Below are positions 1 through 8,021 of a stretch of 64,000 nt of DNA, piece by piece. Position 1 is the stretch's first letter, and every line of letters starts with the position of its first letter. The position numbers and the translations under genes were made by a program. Under the pieces are notes generated by a model. That model ran no database searches and was not told where the DNA came from. It was given only the letters and a program-made list of their open reading frames with translations. Source of the DNA: Xanthomonas prunicola (GTDB lineage: Bacteria > Pseudomonadota > Gammaproteobacteria > Xanthomonadales > Xanthomonadaceae); contig NZ_PHKV01000010.1 of assembly GCF_002846205.1 (NCBI RefSeq), positions 39,619 to 103,618 on the forward strand. The letters run 5' to 3'.

Positions 1-89
1 TGCACATCGCGATCGCCGCGGGGCGCAGTCCCGGCGTCCACGTCGTGACGCCGGTCATTGCCCCGGGCGCACGCTGGCGGTATCACTGA
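1..89 (+). CDS. C-terminal tail of an upstream gene (partial)
   Basis: A frame open from the window edge ends at a TGA at 87-89; the last residues read PVIAPGARWRYH. It lies 24 bases before the next gene on the same strand and has no internal stop. Too little is present to name a family, and the reading frame could be fortuitous. Confidence 0.35.
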   Translation, partial: HIAIAAGRSPGVHVVTPVIAPGARWRYH

Positions 90-113
90 CCCATCGATCA
101 CCGGGAGCTGCGC

Positions 114-920
114 ATGCGTGCCGTGTTCTTCGCCCCTGCACTGCTGGCGGCGGGCGTGACGGCCTGCGGATCGGGCGCCTCGCCGGACCTGCCCGGCTCC
201 AAACACGCCGCTACCCAGGCGCCGGTCATGGCGACCCCTGACACGGATAACCTGCCATTGCACACCGCCCTGCGCGCCCAGCACTGGCACTTGCAGCAGG
301 CCAGCGATGCGCATGGCACCGCGTTGCGCAGCCTGTTCGTCGACGGCTTGCCACCCGTGCAACTGGACTTCAACGATCAGCGCATCCAGGTCAGCCAGAC
401 CTGCAACGCCTTGGGCGCCAACTACAGCGTGGCCCACGCGCACGTGCAGATCGGCCGGGTGGTCTCCAGCAGGCGGATGTGCGCCGACGCACGCCGCATG
501 GCGCAGGAGCGCGCTGCCAGCGACCTGCTGTCCGGCCGCTTCGCAGTGGTCATGGACAACGCCGCGGCCGCGCCCCGGCTGACCCTGACCCGCAGTGATG
601 GCACCCGGCTGATCTTCGGTGGCATCCCCACGGCAGACACCCGCTACGGCGGGCCGGGACAGACGCTGTTGCTCGATGTGGCCGCAGACACCGTGCCCTG
701 CGTGTCCGACCCGACGCGGCGTTGCCTGCAAGTACGCGAGCAGCCTCAGGCCGACCAACCGGCCACACAAGACTGGCAGCCGTTCGAGGGCACGATCGAG
801 GGTTTCGAGCACGAAGACGGAATCCGCACCCTGCTGCGTGTGACCCGCTACCCGGCCGGCACGGACCCGGACGCCAGGCAGGTGTATGTGCTCGACCAGA
901 TGATCGAAGCCGGCAGCTAG
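114..920 (+). CDS. META / DUF4377 domain lipoprotein
   Basis: A predicted envelope lipoprotein of 268 residues. The N-terminus is a short hydrophobic signal ending in Val-Thr-Ala-Cys (Cys18), a lipobox-like site for lipidation. Residues about 45-150 match the META (HslJ-like) fold, with the LTRSDGTRLIF strand typical of its end. Residues about 190-265 match DUF4377: a Cys-x-Cys-rich start (VPCVSDPTRRCLQVRE), then the W-x-x-F and IEGFEHEDG segments. META/HslJ proteins are linked to heat or drug tolerance in other bacteria, but no reaction is known. The ATG at 114 is preceded by GGGAG at 102-106. The gene stands alone and converges with the minus-strand oxidoreductase at 977. Family assignment is fairly sure, function is not. 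Confidence 0.85.
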   Translation: MRAVFFAPALLAAGVTACGSGASPDLPGSKHAATQAPVMATPDTDNLPLHTALRAQHWHLQQASDAHGTALRSLFVDGLPPVQLDFNDQRIQVSQTCNALGANYSVAHAHVQIGRVVSSRRMCADARRMAQERAASDLLSGRFAVVMDNAAAAPRLTLTRSDGTRLIFGGIPTADTRYGGPGQTLLLDVAADTVPCVSDPTRRCLQVREQPQADQPATQDWQPFEGTIEGFEHEDGIRTLLRVTRYPAGTDPDARQVYVLDQMIEAGS

Positions 921-976
921 CCCGGCGCCGGCCCAGCATCGGGCCCGGCATCGGCACCGCGCTGCGATGCCGGGCG

Positions 977-1987
977 TCAGAACCGGATCAGGACTTTGCC
1001 CACGTGTTGCGCCTTGGCGAAGTAGTCAAAGGCCTGGGGCGCCTCATCGAACCGGAACGTTTTGCTGTGCAGGGTCTTGATGCAGTGCTGCTCGATCGCG
1101 CGCAGCAGGTCCACGAACATCGCCCGGCTTCCATTGGCGATGCCGCGAATGGTCACGTTTTTGCGGATCAACGACACATAGTCGGGAATCGGCGAAGACG
1201 CGCCGGGAGTGACGCCGATCACCACGATGGTCGCGTTGGCAGCTGCTGCCTTGATCGACTGCCCCAAGGTGTCCTGCCCGCCGGTCTCGATGATGACGTC
1301 CGCGCCACCGCCGGACAGCTGCATCACTGCCTCGGCCCAATCAGGCTGGGTGCGATAGTTGACGGTGATGTCGGCGCCCAGGCGGCGCGCGAGCGCAAGC
1401 TTCTCGTCGCTGGATGAGGTGATCGCGACGCGGGCACCGTGGAGCTTGGCGAGTTCGAGCGCGGCCATCGAGACGCCACCGGTTCCCAGACACAGCACCA
1501 GATCGCCAGCCTTGATCCTGGCCACTTCCACCAAGGCGTGCCAGGCGGTAACGGCAGCCGATGCCAGCGCAGCGACATCCTCGTCGTCCAACGACGCAGG
1601 CACTTTGATCAACGCAGATGCAGGCAGCACCACCTTCTCCGCCAGCCAGCCATCGTGGGTGACGCCAAGATCGTGGGCGAACATCTCGGCGCGAAACCTG
1701 CCCTCCAGCCAGGTGGGAAAGTGCCCGCTGACGACACGGTCGCCCGGCGCGACTTCGCTGACGCCTGCGCCGACGGATGTCACGATGCCCACACCTTCGG
1801 CAACGGGAACGCGCGTGGGTGCAAGCTTGCCGGCGTAGGTGCCTTTGAGAATCTGGAGGTCGCGGTTGATCAGGCCGACCAGTCGCGGAGCGACGATGAC
1901 CTGGCCCGGTCCTGCAACTGGCTCGGGCATCTCGGCCGCGAGCAGGCTCTCAAGGCCGGTTTGATTGCCAATCTGGAATGCTTTCAT
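977..1987 (-). CDS. Medium-chain zinc-type alcohol dehydrogenase / quinone oxidoreductase family protein
   Basis: A cytosolic NAD(P)H-dependent oxidoreductase of 336 residues, the usual length for the MDR superfamily. The N-terminal GroES-like half (1-130) contains the GVGIVTSVGAGVSEVAPGDRV segment. The Rossmann half (about 130-300) has the cofactor loop LCLGTGGVSMAALELAK and a TSSSDEKLALARRLGAD stretch just after it. It lacks the cluster of cysteines that holds structural zinc. It therefore looks like a zinc-independent quinone or enoyl reductase type member rather than a classical alcohol dehydrogenase. The substrate cannot be deduced. It shares direction with the PEBP gene upstream (start 2682) but is separated from it by 83 bases. 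Confidence 0.85.
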   Translation of the reverse strand: MKAFQIGNQTGLESLLAAEMPEPVAGPGQVIVAPRLVGLINRDLQILKGTYAGKLAPTRVPVAEGVGIVTSVGAGVSEVAPGDRVVSGHFPTWLEGRFRAEMFAHDLGVTHDGWLAEKVVLPASALIKVPASLDDEDVAALASAAVTAWHALVEVARIKAGDLVLCLGTGGVSMAALELAKLHGARVAITSSSDEKLALARRLGADITVNYRTQPDWAEAVMQLSGGGADVIIETGGQDTLGQSIKAAAANATIVVIGVTPGASSPIPDYVSLIRKNVTIRGIANGSRAMFVDLLRAIEQHCIKTLHSKTFRFDEAPQAFDYFAKAQHVGKVLIRF

Positions 1988-2070
1988 GGGGGATTACCTG
2001 TACTGGGACGCCGGCCCAACGTGGCTGGCGTCTTGGGGGATGAAGCGATCGACGCCAGCGTCGCGATGAC

Positions 2071-2682
2071 TCAGCGCAGCGATGGGTTCAGCGTGTAGGT
2101 GCCGTGCAAGGCCGCCTCCGCCAGCACATGACCCTGAAGCGCCGACAGCAGATCGGCGGCGGTGAAGCTGTCGGGCAGGCTGAGCTTGGCCACGTCCAGT
2201 GCGAACACCCGGAAGAAGTAGCGGTGCAGACGCAGGTCGTTGAACGGCGGGTACGGGCCGTCGTAGCCGCGGTAGTCGCCGGCCATGTCGGCATTGCCGG
2301 CGAACCACTGCGTGTAGGAATTCAGGCCCTGCCGGGTACCCGCCGGGCCGGGCGGTTGCTGCTTGCCCTTGACCACGAAACCGTCGCTGCAGCTGCCCGC
2401 GGCAATCTCATGCACATCGGCGGGGATATCGGCCATCGCCCAATGCACGAAATCGGTGCGTGGCTGCTCCACCGGAATCTGCAGATCGTCGCGGCCGACG
2501 GTGTCGGGCACGGTCGGTACGTCCGGGTCCAGGCACAGCAGCGCGAATGACTGCGTACCGGCCGGCACCTCGCTCCAGGCCAGGTGCGGGTTGCGGTTGG
2601 GCGCAAAGCCATCCGGCGTACCGGCGGCAAATTCCACTGCGATGGGCTTGCCGTTTTCGATGCTGTTGCTGGTCAGACGCAT
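2071..2682 (-). CDS. YbhB/YbcL (PEBP, Raf kinase inhibitor-like) family protein
   Basis: A 203-residue phosphatidylethanolamine-binding-like protein. The family signature is clear: ALLCLDPDVPTVPD near residue 45, then HWAMADIPADVHEI and the GYDGPYPPFND and LHRYFFRVFALD strands. These motifs form the anion-binding pocket in bacterial YbhB/YbcL, whose ligand is unknown. The ATG at 2682 (MRLTSNSIENG) is chosen because it starts the domain exactly. The frame stays open for a further 52 codons upstream but that extension is Arg/Pro-rich and unlike the family. There is no signal peptide from this start, so a cytosolic location is expected. The 190 bases upstream are non-coding and should hold its promoter. 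Confidence 0.88.
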   Translation of the reverse strand: MRLTSNSIENGKPIAVEFAAGTPDGFAPNRNPHLAWSEVPAGTQSFALLCLDPDVPTVPDTVGRDDLQIPVEQPRTDFVHWAMADIPADVHEIAAGSCSDGFVVKGKQQPPGPAGTRQGLNSYTQWFAGNADMAGDYRGYDGPYPPFNDLRLHRYFFRVFALDVAKLSLPDSFTAADLLSALQGHVLAEAALHGTYTLNPSLR

Positions 2683-2875
2683 GGAAGGTCTCCGAGGGAA
2701 GCGATACGGATCAGGGTGCCTGGGTCCGTGCCGCAGCGGAAGACGTCGCCATGGAACCCTCTGATGCGCTCGGTCGGGTTTACCATTGCCGCACAGTGCG
2801 CCTGCAACCAATGCGACAACACGACACTGCGGCCACACCCACCCTGGCGGGGAGCGCGACCGCTCTGATCGCGCC

Positions 2876-4948
2876 TCAGTCCTGCGGGTAACCGAAGCGC
2901 ACGGCGATCAGCGTGAGCAGGTCGAACTGCGGGCCGAGCACGCCGCGGTAATTGCGCCAGCGGCCGGAGGCCAACCGCGCCGGGCCGCGTGGCGCGACCA
3001 GCGGGAAGCTGAGCCCGAACGCCTGTTCCAGGGCAGTGGAAATGCCCTGCGGGTCGTTCTCGATACCGTCCAGCCGGATGATCCGGTGCGGGTACAGATC
3101 GCGTTCGTGCAGCACGGCCAGCTGTTCCAGTGCGATCAGCAGCCAGTCAGTGGCCTGCTGTGGCGACTGCAGTGCCAGCGGCGCGGACGCACCGGCCGAC
3201 AGCCAGTCCAGCAGCATGTCGCGCGGGTCACGCAATGCGATCGCCAGCCGCCCCTCAGGCAGGTGCGGGCGCAGCGCGGTCAGCAAGGTGTTGTCCCACC
3301 ACAGCAGCCAGTCGATGACATTGCCATCGTCGATGCCGCGGCGCGGCAGTTGCGCCTTCCACCCTTCCACCAGCGCGGTCGGTGCCAGTTCGCCGGAGGC
3401 CAACTGGTCGAGCGTGCGGTAGCTCTGCAGCGCATCCGACGGCGGCGTGGTGCCGTAACGGTCGCCGCGCACCAGTGGGGTGGCTGCGTCCATCACCGCG
3501 ATCAGGCGTTCGACATGCGAGCCGGGCGTGCCCCACACGAACAGCGGGCGCGCGGTGACCGTGTCGGGAATGCTACCCAGCGCGGGCCACTGCGTCGGCT
3601 GTTTGGCTGCCTGCGGCGGCAACGGCAACCGGTGCTGGGCTTGCTCGCGGTGGAACTGCATCCAGGTGCCCACGGCGGCATCGGGCTGGCCGGCGCGGTC
3701 TTGCACATTGCCTAGCCACGGCCGCAGCACGGTCTGCTGTGGCGCCGGCAGCGATTCGATCAACGATTCGACACAGGCGATCGCCGCTGGCGGGTCGCGT
3801 TCCAGCAAGGCTTCGACAATGCGCTGCTCGCCGCTGATGCGGCCCGGTTCCACCGCCACGATCTGGCGCGCCACCATCTCCGCGTCGTCGGCATGGCCCT
3901 GCATGTCGTGCACGCGCATCAGCGCTTCCAGCGCCGGCAGGTGCTCAGGCATGGCCAGCAGCCAGCGCTCGATCACGGCCTGTGCCTGCGGCCCACCGAC
4001 CGGCTCCACCGCCAAGCGGGCCAGCCACAGGTCGTGCGCAGTGGCCGACGTGGCCAGCGCCGCATCCAGGGTGTCGCGCGCATCGTCCACCGCGCCCAGC
4101 CGCTCCCAGGCGGTGAGCAGCGCGTGCAGCGTGCGGCGATCGGCCGGCCAGTGCGCCAGCGCCAGGCGTAGATGCGCGGCGGCCTGATCGGGACGACCGG
4201 CCTGTAACTCCATCTCGCCGGCGAGCCGGCGCATGGCCGGCAGGTCGCCGCCGGGCTGGTCGAGCACGCCTTGCATCGCCGCCAGCGCATCGTCCAGACG
4301 GCCCTGGCGCTGCGCCAGCTGGGCGATGAAGGCGCGCAACGCGGTGCCGGGCGGATTGAGCTCGATCACGCGCTCGAAGGCACGCTCGGCGAACGCAAAA
4401 TGCTCTTTCTGCAGATACGCAAAGCCCAGCGAAAACAGCACGCGTGCATCGTCGGGTAGTTGCTCGGCTGCGCGGGTGAGCAGCGACAGCGCGCGGTCGC
4501 TTTGGCCACGGCGCATCTCCACCACGCCATCGACCGCCAGCAATTGCGGATGCTCCGGCGCCAAGCGCGCGGCGGTGCGGCTGAGCCGCTCGGCCTCGTC
4601 CAGATCGCCACGTGCCACCGCCAGATGCGCCTGCATCACGTAAGCATTGAACTGATTCGGATCCAGCGCGGTAGTGCGCGACAGCGCCGCATCGGCGGCA
4701 GACAGATCGCGTGTGGCCAGCAACGCGCCGGCGCGCAGCAGATGCAGGTCGGCATCTTCGGGCGTCAGCATCAGCGCGGTGTCGATGCTGTCCAGCGCCA
4801 GCGCGGGCTGCCCTTGCTGCTGCAGCGCAACCGCCAGCCAGCGGTGCGCGGCGGCGACGTCGGGCGCGGAGGTTGCCCACTCGCGGGCCAGCGCCACCGC
4901 ATCGTCGGCCGCATTGCGGCGCAGGGCTTGAAGAATGGCGTCTTGCAT
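2876..4948 (-). CDS. TPR-repeat protein with degenerate sulfotransferase-like C-terminal domain
   Basis: A 690-residue protein. Residues about 1-440 are tandem tetratricopeptide repeats: the Ala-Leu-rich helix pairs recur with a period of about 34, for example at AHRWLAVALQQQGQPALALD and LFSLGFAYLQKEHFAFAERA. Residues about 455-690 resemble a PAPS-dependent sulfotransferase fold. RPLFVWGTPGSHVERL takes the place of the phosphosulfate-binding loop, and IALRDPRDMLLDWL matches the 3'-phosphate motif (RDPRD). TPR plus sulfotransferase proteins are common in Xanthomonas and other proteobacteria, but the loop here departs from the usual G-x-x-R-S-G-T, so activity is uncertain. No signal peptide is seen. 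It is transcribed alone, away from the small membrane gene at 5077-5361 by 128 bases. Confidence 0.82.
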   Translation of the reverse strand: MQDAILQALRRNAADDAVALAREWATSAPDVAAAHRWLAVALQQQGQPALALDSIDTALMLTPEDADLHLLRAGALLATRDLSAADAALSRTTALDPNQFNAYVMQAHLAVARGDLDEAERLSRTAARLAPEHPQLLAVDGVVEMRRGQSDRALSLLTRAAEQLPDDARVLFSLGFAYLQKEHFAFAERAFERVIELNPPGTALRAFIAQLAQRQGRLDDALAAMQGVLDQPGGDLPAMRRLAGEMELQAGRPDQAAAHLRLALAHWPADRRTLHALLTAWERLGAVDDARDTLDAALATSATAHDLWLARLAVEPVGGPQAQAVIERWLLAMPEHLPALEALMRVHDMQGHADDAEMVARQIVAVEPGRISGEQRIVEALLERDPPAAIACVESLIESLPAPQQTVLRPWLGNVQDRAGQPDAAVGTWMQFHREQAQHRLPLPPQAAKQPTQWPALGSIPDTVTARPLFVWGTPGSHVERLIAVMDAATPLVRGDRYGTTPPSDALQSYRTLDQLASGELAPTALVEGWKAQLPRRGIDDGNVIDWLLWWDNTLLTALRPHLPEGRLAIALRDPRDMLLDWLSAGASAPLALQSPQQATDWLLIALEQLAVLHERDLYPHRIIRLDGIENDPQGISTALEQAFGLSFPLVAPRGPARLASGRWRNYRGVLGPQFDLLTLIAVRFGYPQD

Positions 4949-5076
4949 GGCGGCGGTGCGTCCCGGACAAACCGCTATTGTAACGATGCGCGGTGTGGGG
5001 GCTCGCTGTGCGAGGGACGCTGGCGTTTATCGCGACGCGGGCGTCTGGTGCAAGGCGTGCGTCACCGCCCTTGAAC

Positions 5077-5361
5077 TCACATCGACCGATCGCGCCGGTT
5101 AGGCGTTTGAACGCTTACCAACATTCGACGCAGCACGCTTGCGCCATAGGCCACACAGAGCACCCCAAACACCAACTGGCCCATGTGCCAGAGCACAGCT
5201 TGCGCGCCGACGGAAACCGATCCTGCGCGTAAGCGGAACACAATCTCTCCAGTCTGCAGATAGGTGTAGAGGCTGATCGCGCTGAAGTGGACCATCACGC
5301 AACCGACAACCACTGCTAGAACGGCGACGACTGCATCCATAGACGGATGTCGTCTCAGCAT
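5077..5361 (-). CDS. Small two-helix membrane protein, unknown function
   Basis: A 94-residue hydrophobic protein with two probable membrane helices (about 9-33, VVAVLAVVVGCVMVHF; and about 55-78, LWHMGQLVFGVLCVAYG) and a basic C-terminus (RRMLV...NRRDRSM). The ATG at 5361 overlaps the stop of the YheT-like gene as ATGCTGA, which suggests translational coupling to it. A second ATG at 5340 would avoid the overlap. I do not recognise the family. Hydrophobic pattern and coupling support a real gene. Confidence 0.62.
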   Translation of the reverse strand: MLRRHPSMDAVVAVLAVVVGCVMVHFSAISLYTYLQTGEIVFRLRAGSVSVGAQAVLWHMGQLVFGVLCVAYGASVLRRMLVSVQTPNRRDRSM

Positions 5362-6350
5362 CGTTCGCGAGCTGACGTCAGCCGCTCGGCCACCCAGCGT
5401 TCGGCAAAGCCGTCGCCGCGGGCGTTTTCCAGAAAGCCGCAGTGGCCGCCCCAGCGCGCGATTTCCAGCTGCGCATGCGCCGGCAACTGCCAGGCAGCGA
5501 AATCGGCGAATGGAATCACCGGGTCGTCTTCGGCCATCAGGATGTCGACCGGCACCTGCAGGTTGGCCAGGCGTTCGCCGGCGATCGAATAGCTGTCGAA
5601 ATACGCTTCCAGCGAGCCATGCCCGGTGTGTTTGACCGCCAGCCAGGCCATCAGACCGCGCATGTCCAGCGCCAGGGTGGCGTCGTCGTAGCCGTGCTGG
5701 TCGGGGAACAACTGACGCTTGCGCAGCAGCGATTCGCGCCATTTACGGCGGAAATACCAGTCGTAGAACTGCGGGCCTTTTTCCAGTTGCGTCATGGTGG
5801 CGGCCGGGTCCAGCAACGGACACACCGCCGCCACGCGCGCCAGCGGCAGGCCGGCGGCGGGCGCACGCAGCGCCAGCCGCAGCGCGAAATTGCCGCCCAG
5901 CGAATACCCTGCGACCAGCAACTGCGGCGCAGGAAACCGCCGCCACAGATCGCCTGCGGCATTGACCACTTCTTCGATGCGATCGGAGTGGAACAGGTCC
6001 ACATTGAGATGGTGGGTGCCGCCGTGGTCGCGGAAATTCAGCCGGAACACTTGGTAGCCCAGGCCAAGCAGGCGCGCGGCGGTCAGGCGCATGTAATTGG
6101 AATCGGCGCTGCCCTCCCAGCCATGCAGCAACAGCACGGTGCCGCGCGGCGGCGCATCGCCGGGCGGGATGCTCATCCAGCCCTGAAGGCGCACACCGTC
6201 GCCGCCATCGAGAATGTGTTCGCTGGTGACTGCGCCGCTGGCGGCGAGCAACTGGCGGCTGCGGATGCGCCGCAAGGCGCTGCTACCCAGCACCGATTGC
6301 ACATGCGGGTTGCGTAGCCAGCGCGGCGGGAGATAGTCGGAGGCGTTCAT
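5355..6350 (-). CDS. YheT-family alpha/beta hydrolase
   Basis: A 331-residue serine hydrolase of the YheT/ABHD1-3 type. The opening YLPPRWLRNPHVQSVLGS is the family hallmark. The oxyanion strand LLLHGWEGSADSNYMR lies near residue 75. The nucleophile elbow GYSLGGN places Ser150. The acid is probably in MAEDDPVIP and the base in RWGGHCGF near the C-terminus, so a full Ser-Asp-His triad is visible. Proteins of this family are esterases of unknown natural substrate; eukaryotic relatives act on glycerolipids. It has no signal peptide. The downstream small membrane gene overlaps its stop, and an acyltransferase gene lies 59 bases upstream on the same strand, a hint of a lipid-related group. Confidence 0.88.
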   Translation of the reverse strand: MNASDYLPPRWLRNPHVQSVLGSSALRRIRSRQLLAASGAVTSEHILDGGDGVRLQGWMSIPPGDAPPRGTVLLLHGWEGSADSNYMRLTAARLLGLGYQVFRLNFRDHGGTHHLNVDLFHSDRIEEVVNAAGDLWRRFPAPQLLVAGYSLGGNFALRLALRAPAAGLPLARVAAVCPLLDPAATMTQLEKGPQFYDWYFRRKWRESLLRKRQLFPDQHGYDDATLALDMRGLMAWLAVKHTGHGSLEAYFDSYSIAGERLANLQVPVDILMAEDDPVIPFADFAAWQLPAHAQLEIARWGGHCGFLENARGDGFAERWVAERLTSARERC

Positions 6351-6409
6351 GCGTGCGTCGCACCGGCGTCGCGGCTGGCCGCAGGGGAGAGGTGCGTGCG
6401 CATCGTCAA

Positions 6410-7213
6410 CTAGGACTCCATCGCTGCAACGATCCGTTGGCGCGAGGTGTCGGCCAGTCGGCGACGGCCTTCGATGTCCAGCGCGCGAATCGGCTCGAGA
6501 AAATGCACTTCTGCCAGCCGTGACGGCTCGCCCAGCAGGCGCACGATATTGGCGAAGAAACTCTCGCGCTCACCGAACGCCACTACCGCCTGCGCATTGC
6601 CACGCACGCCATAACGCAGCGCCACCGGCTGTACCGGCACCCCGGCTTCCACCGCCGCCTGGAAGATGCGCGCATGGAACGGGCCGACCTCGGTGCCGCC
6701 GCGGGTGCGCCCTTCCGGGAAAACACCGACCGGCTTGCCGCTTTGCAGGCGCAGCAGCATTTCCTGCAGCACCCCGCCCAGCGATTCGGTATTGCCGCGC
6801 TGATGGAAGATGGTCTGGCCCTTGGTCGCCAACCAGCCCACCAGCGGCCAGCCGGCGATTTCGCGCTTGGCCACAAACCCCATCACCTGCTGGCTGTGCA
6901 GCATGGAAATGTCCACCCAGCTGACGTGGTTGGCCACGAACAGGGTCGCGCCCGGCAGCGGCGTACCGAAGCGGCGCAGCCGGAAGCCGAAGATGCGCAT
7001 CAGGTTGCCCTGCCACCAGCGGATCATCAGCTCGTCCAGGGTGTCCGCAGGGCCGGTACGGATCCGCGCCAGCGGCGGCGCCACCACGCACAGCATGGTG
7101 ACCGGCAGGCACAGGCACAGATGCAGCAACAGCAACGGCACCCGATACAGGTAACGCAGCAAACGCAGCGCGCCGCCAGCCTCGCGCGTGGCGTCCAGGG
7201 ATGACTCGCTCAT
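6410..7213 (-). CDS. Lysophospholipid acyltransferase (PlsC-like)
   Basis: An inner-membrane acyltransferase of about 267 residues that should transfer an acyl group to a lysophospholipid or a related lipid. The catalytic block NHVSWVD (N95-D101, the HX4D motif) and the second block GVFPEGRTRGG are intact. The usual FPEGTR reads FPEGRT here. A hydrophobic segment at about 23-47 (RVPLLLLHLCLCLPVTML) anchors the N-terminus. I start at the ATG at 7213 (MSESSLDATRE); the frame is open further up (ATGs at 7255 and 7318), but that stretch looks non-coding and no start has a strong ribosome site. It could be a PlsC paralogue or an ornithine-lipid-type OlsA enzyme; the sequence alone does not decide. 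Confidence 0.85.
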   Translation of the reverse strand: MSESSLDATREAGGALRLLRYLYRVPLLLLHLCLCLPVTMLCVVAPPLARIRTGPADTLDELMIRWWQGNLMRIFGFRLRRFGTPLPGATLFVANHVSWVDISMLHSQQVMGFVAKREIAGWPLVGWLATKGQTIFHQRGNTESLGGVLQEMLLRLQSGKPVGVFPEGRTRGGTEVGPFHARIFQAAVEAGVPVQPVALRYGVRGNAQAVVAFGERESFFANIVRLLGEPSRLAEVHFLEPIRALDIEGRRRLADTSRQRIVAAMES

Positions 7214-7330
7214 TCGACGAACGGAACCGGTAACGGGGGAAGGAAGCGCAACCATTGTGACAGCAGCGTGGCTGCCGCGCAGTGCCGGTAGCGGGCAACG
7301 CTGTTCCATGCATGCCACTGCCGGGCGAGC

Positions 7331-7765
7331 TCAGCCATTGCCACGCGCAACGACCGCCAGGGTCAACCGCGACACGCAAACGCGTTTGCCCGCCGGGTTT
7401 TCGATGATGATGTCCCAGACATGCGTGCTGCGCCCCACATGCACCGCGTGCGCGGTTCCGGTCACCAGTCCCTGCGTGGCAGCGCGCAGGTGATTGGCAT
7501 TGATCTCCAGCCCCACGCACATCTGGGCCGTCATATCCACGCACAGGTTGCCGGCGCTGCTGCCCAACGTTTCGGCCAGCACCACCGAGGCGCCACCGTG
7601 CAACAGGCCATAGGGCTGCTTGGTACGCGCATCCACCGGCATGGTCGCGCGTAGCCAATCGTCACCGGCTTCGGTAAACACGATGCCGAGATGTTCGATC
7701 AAGGTGTCACGGCTGGCGGCGTTGAGGGCGGCTAGATCGACGGGTTCGCGGAAGGTCATGGGCAT
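7331..7765 (-). CDS. Hotdog-fold acyl-CoA thioesterase, MenI/EntH (YdiI) type
   Basis: A 144-residue hotdog thioesterase. The active-site helix QPYGLLHGGASVVLAETLGS is nearly the same as in E. coli YdiI/MenI and EntH: His56 and Glu65 are the conserved catalytic positions, and GLEINANHLRAA follows as in the family. In E. coli MenI hydrolyses 1,4-dihydroxy-2-naphthoyl-CoA and EntH proofreads enterobactin synthesis. Xanthomonas is generally considered to use ubiquinone, so a broad acyl-CoA hydrolase role is likelier here; this is inference. The ATG at 7765 is preceded directly by a GGAATCG triplet repeat (7766-7786), which leaves little room for a ribosome site. The second ATG at 7759 is equally possible. 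Confidence 0.85.
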   Translation of the reverse strand: MPMTFREPVDLAALNAASRDTLIEHLGIVFTEAGDDWLRATMPVDARTKQPYGLLHGGASVVLAETLGSSAGNLCVDMTAQMCVGLEINANHLRAATQGLVTGTAHAVHVGRSTHVWDIIIENPAGKRVCVSRLTLAVVARGNG

Positions 7766-7786
7766 GGAATCGGGAATCGGGAATCG
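7766..7786. repeat. Three tandem copies of a 7-bp unit (GGAATCG)
   Basis: GGAATCG occurs three times head to tail, ending immediately before the start codon of the thioesterase gene on the minus strand. A unit of 7 bases is not a multiple of three, so a change in copy number would shift any longer upstream reading frame. Confidence 0.8.
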
Positions 7787-8021
7787 CAAGAGCATCCAGG
7801 TGCCTGGAATGCGATGCAACATTGCAGTGCGGCTGGCTGCCAACAGCGGTCAGAGATGCTGCGACTGCGTCCAACGCATCAGCCTGCTACGGGTGCAGCC
7901 TCTCACGCTCCCACTTTTGCGTGCGATGATTAGCAACCTGCGCACATCTACGGCAATCTACCGAAAATACAGCGCAACATCTTGCATCGACTCGTCTTCA
8001 TCACTGCAACGCGTCATCCGA

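Noticed and set aside
977..1987. Classical zinc alcohol dehydrogenase
   Set aside because: The structural-zinc cysteine cluster is missing; a quinone/enoyl-reductase-like MDR call is safer.
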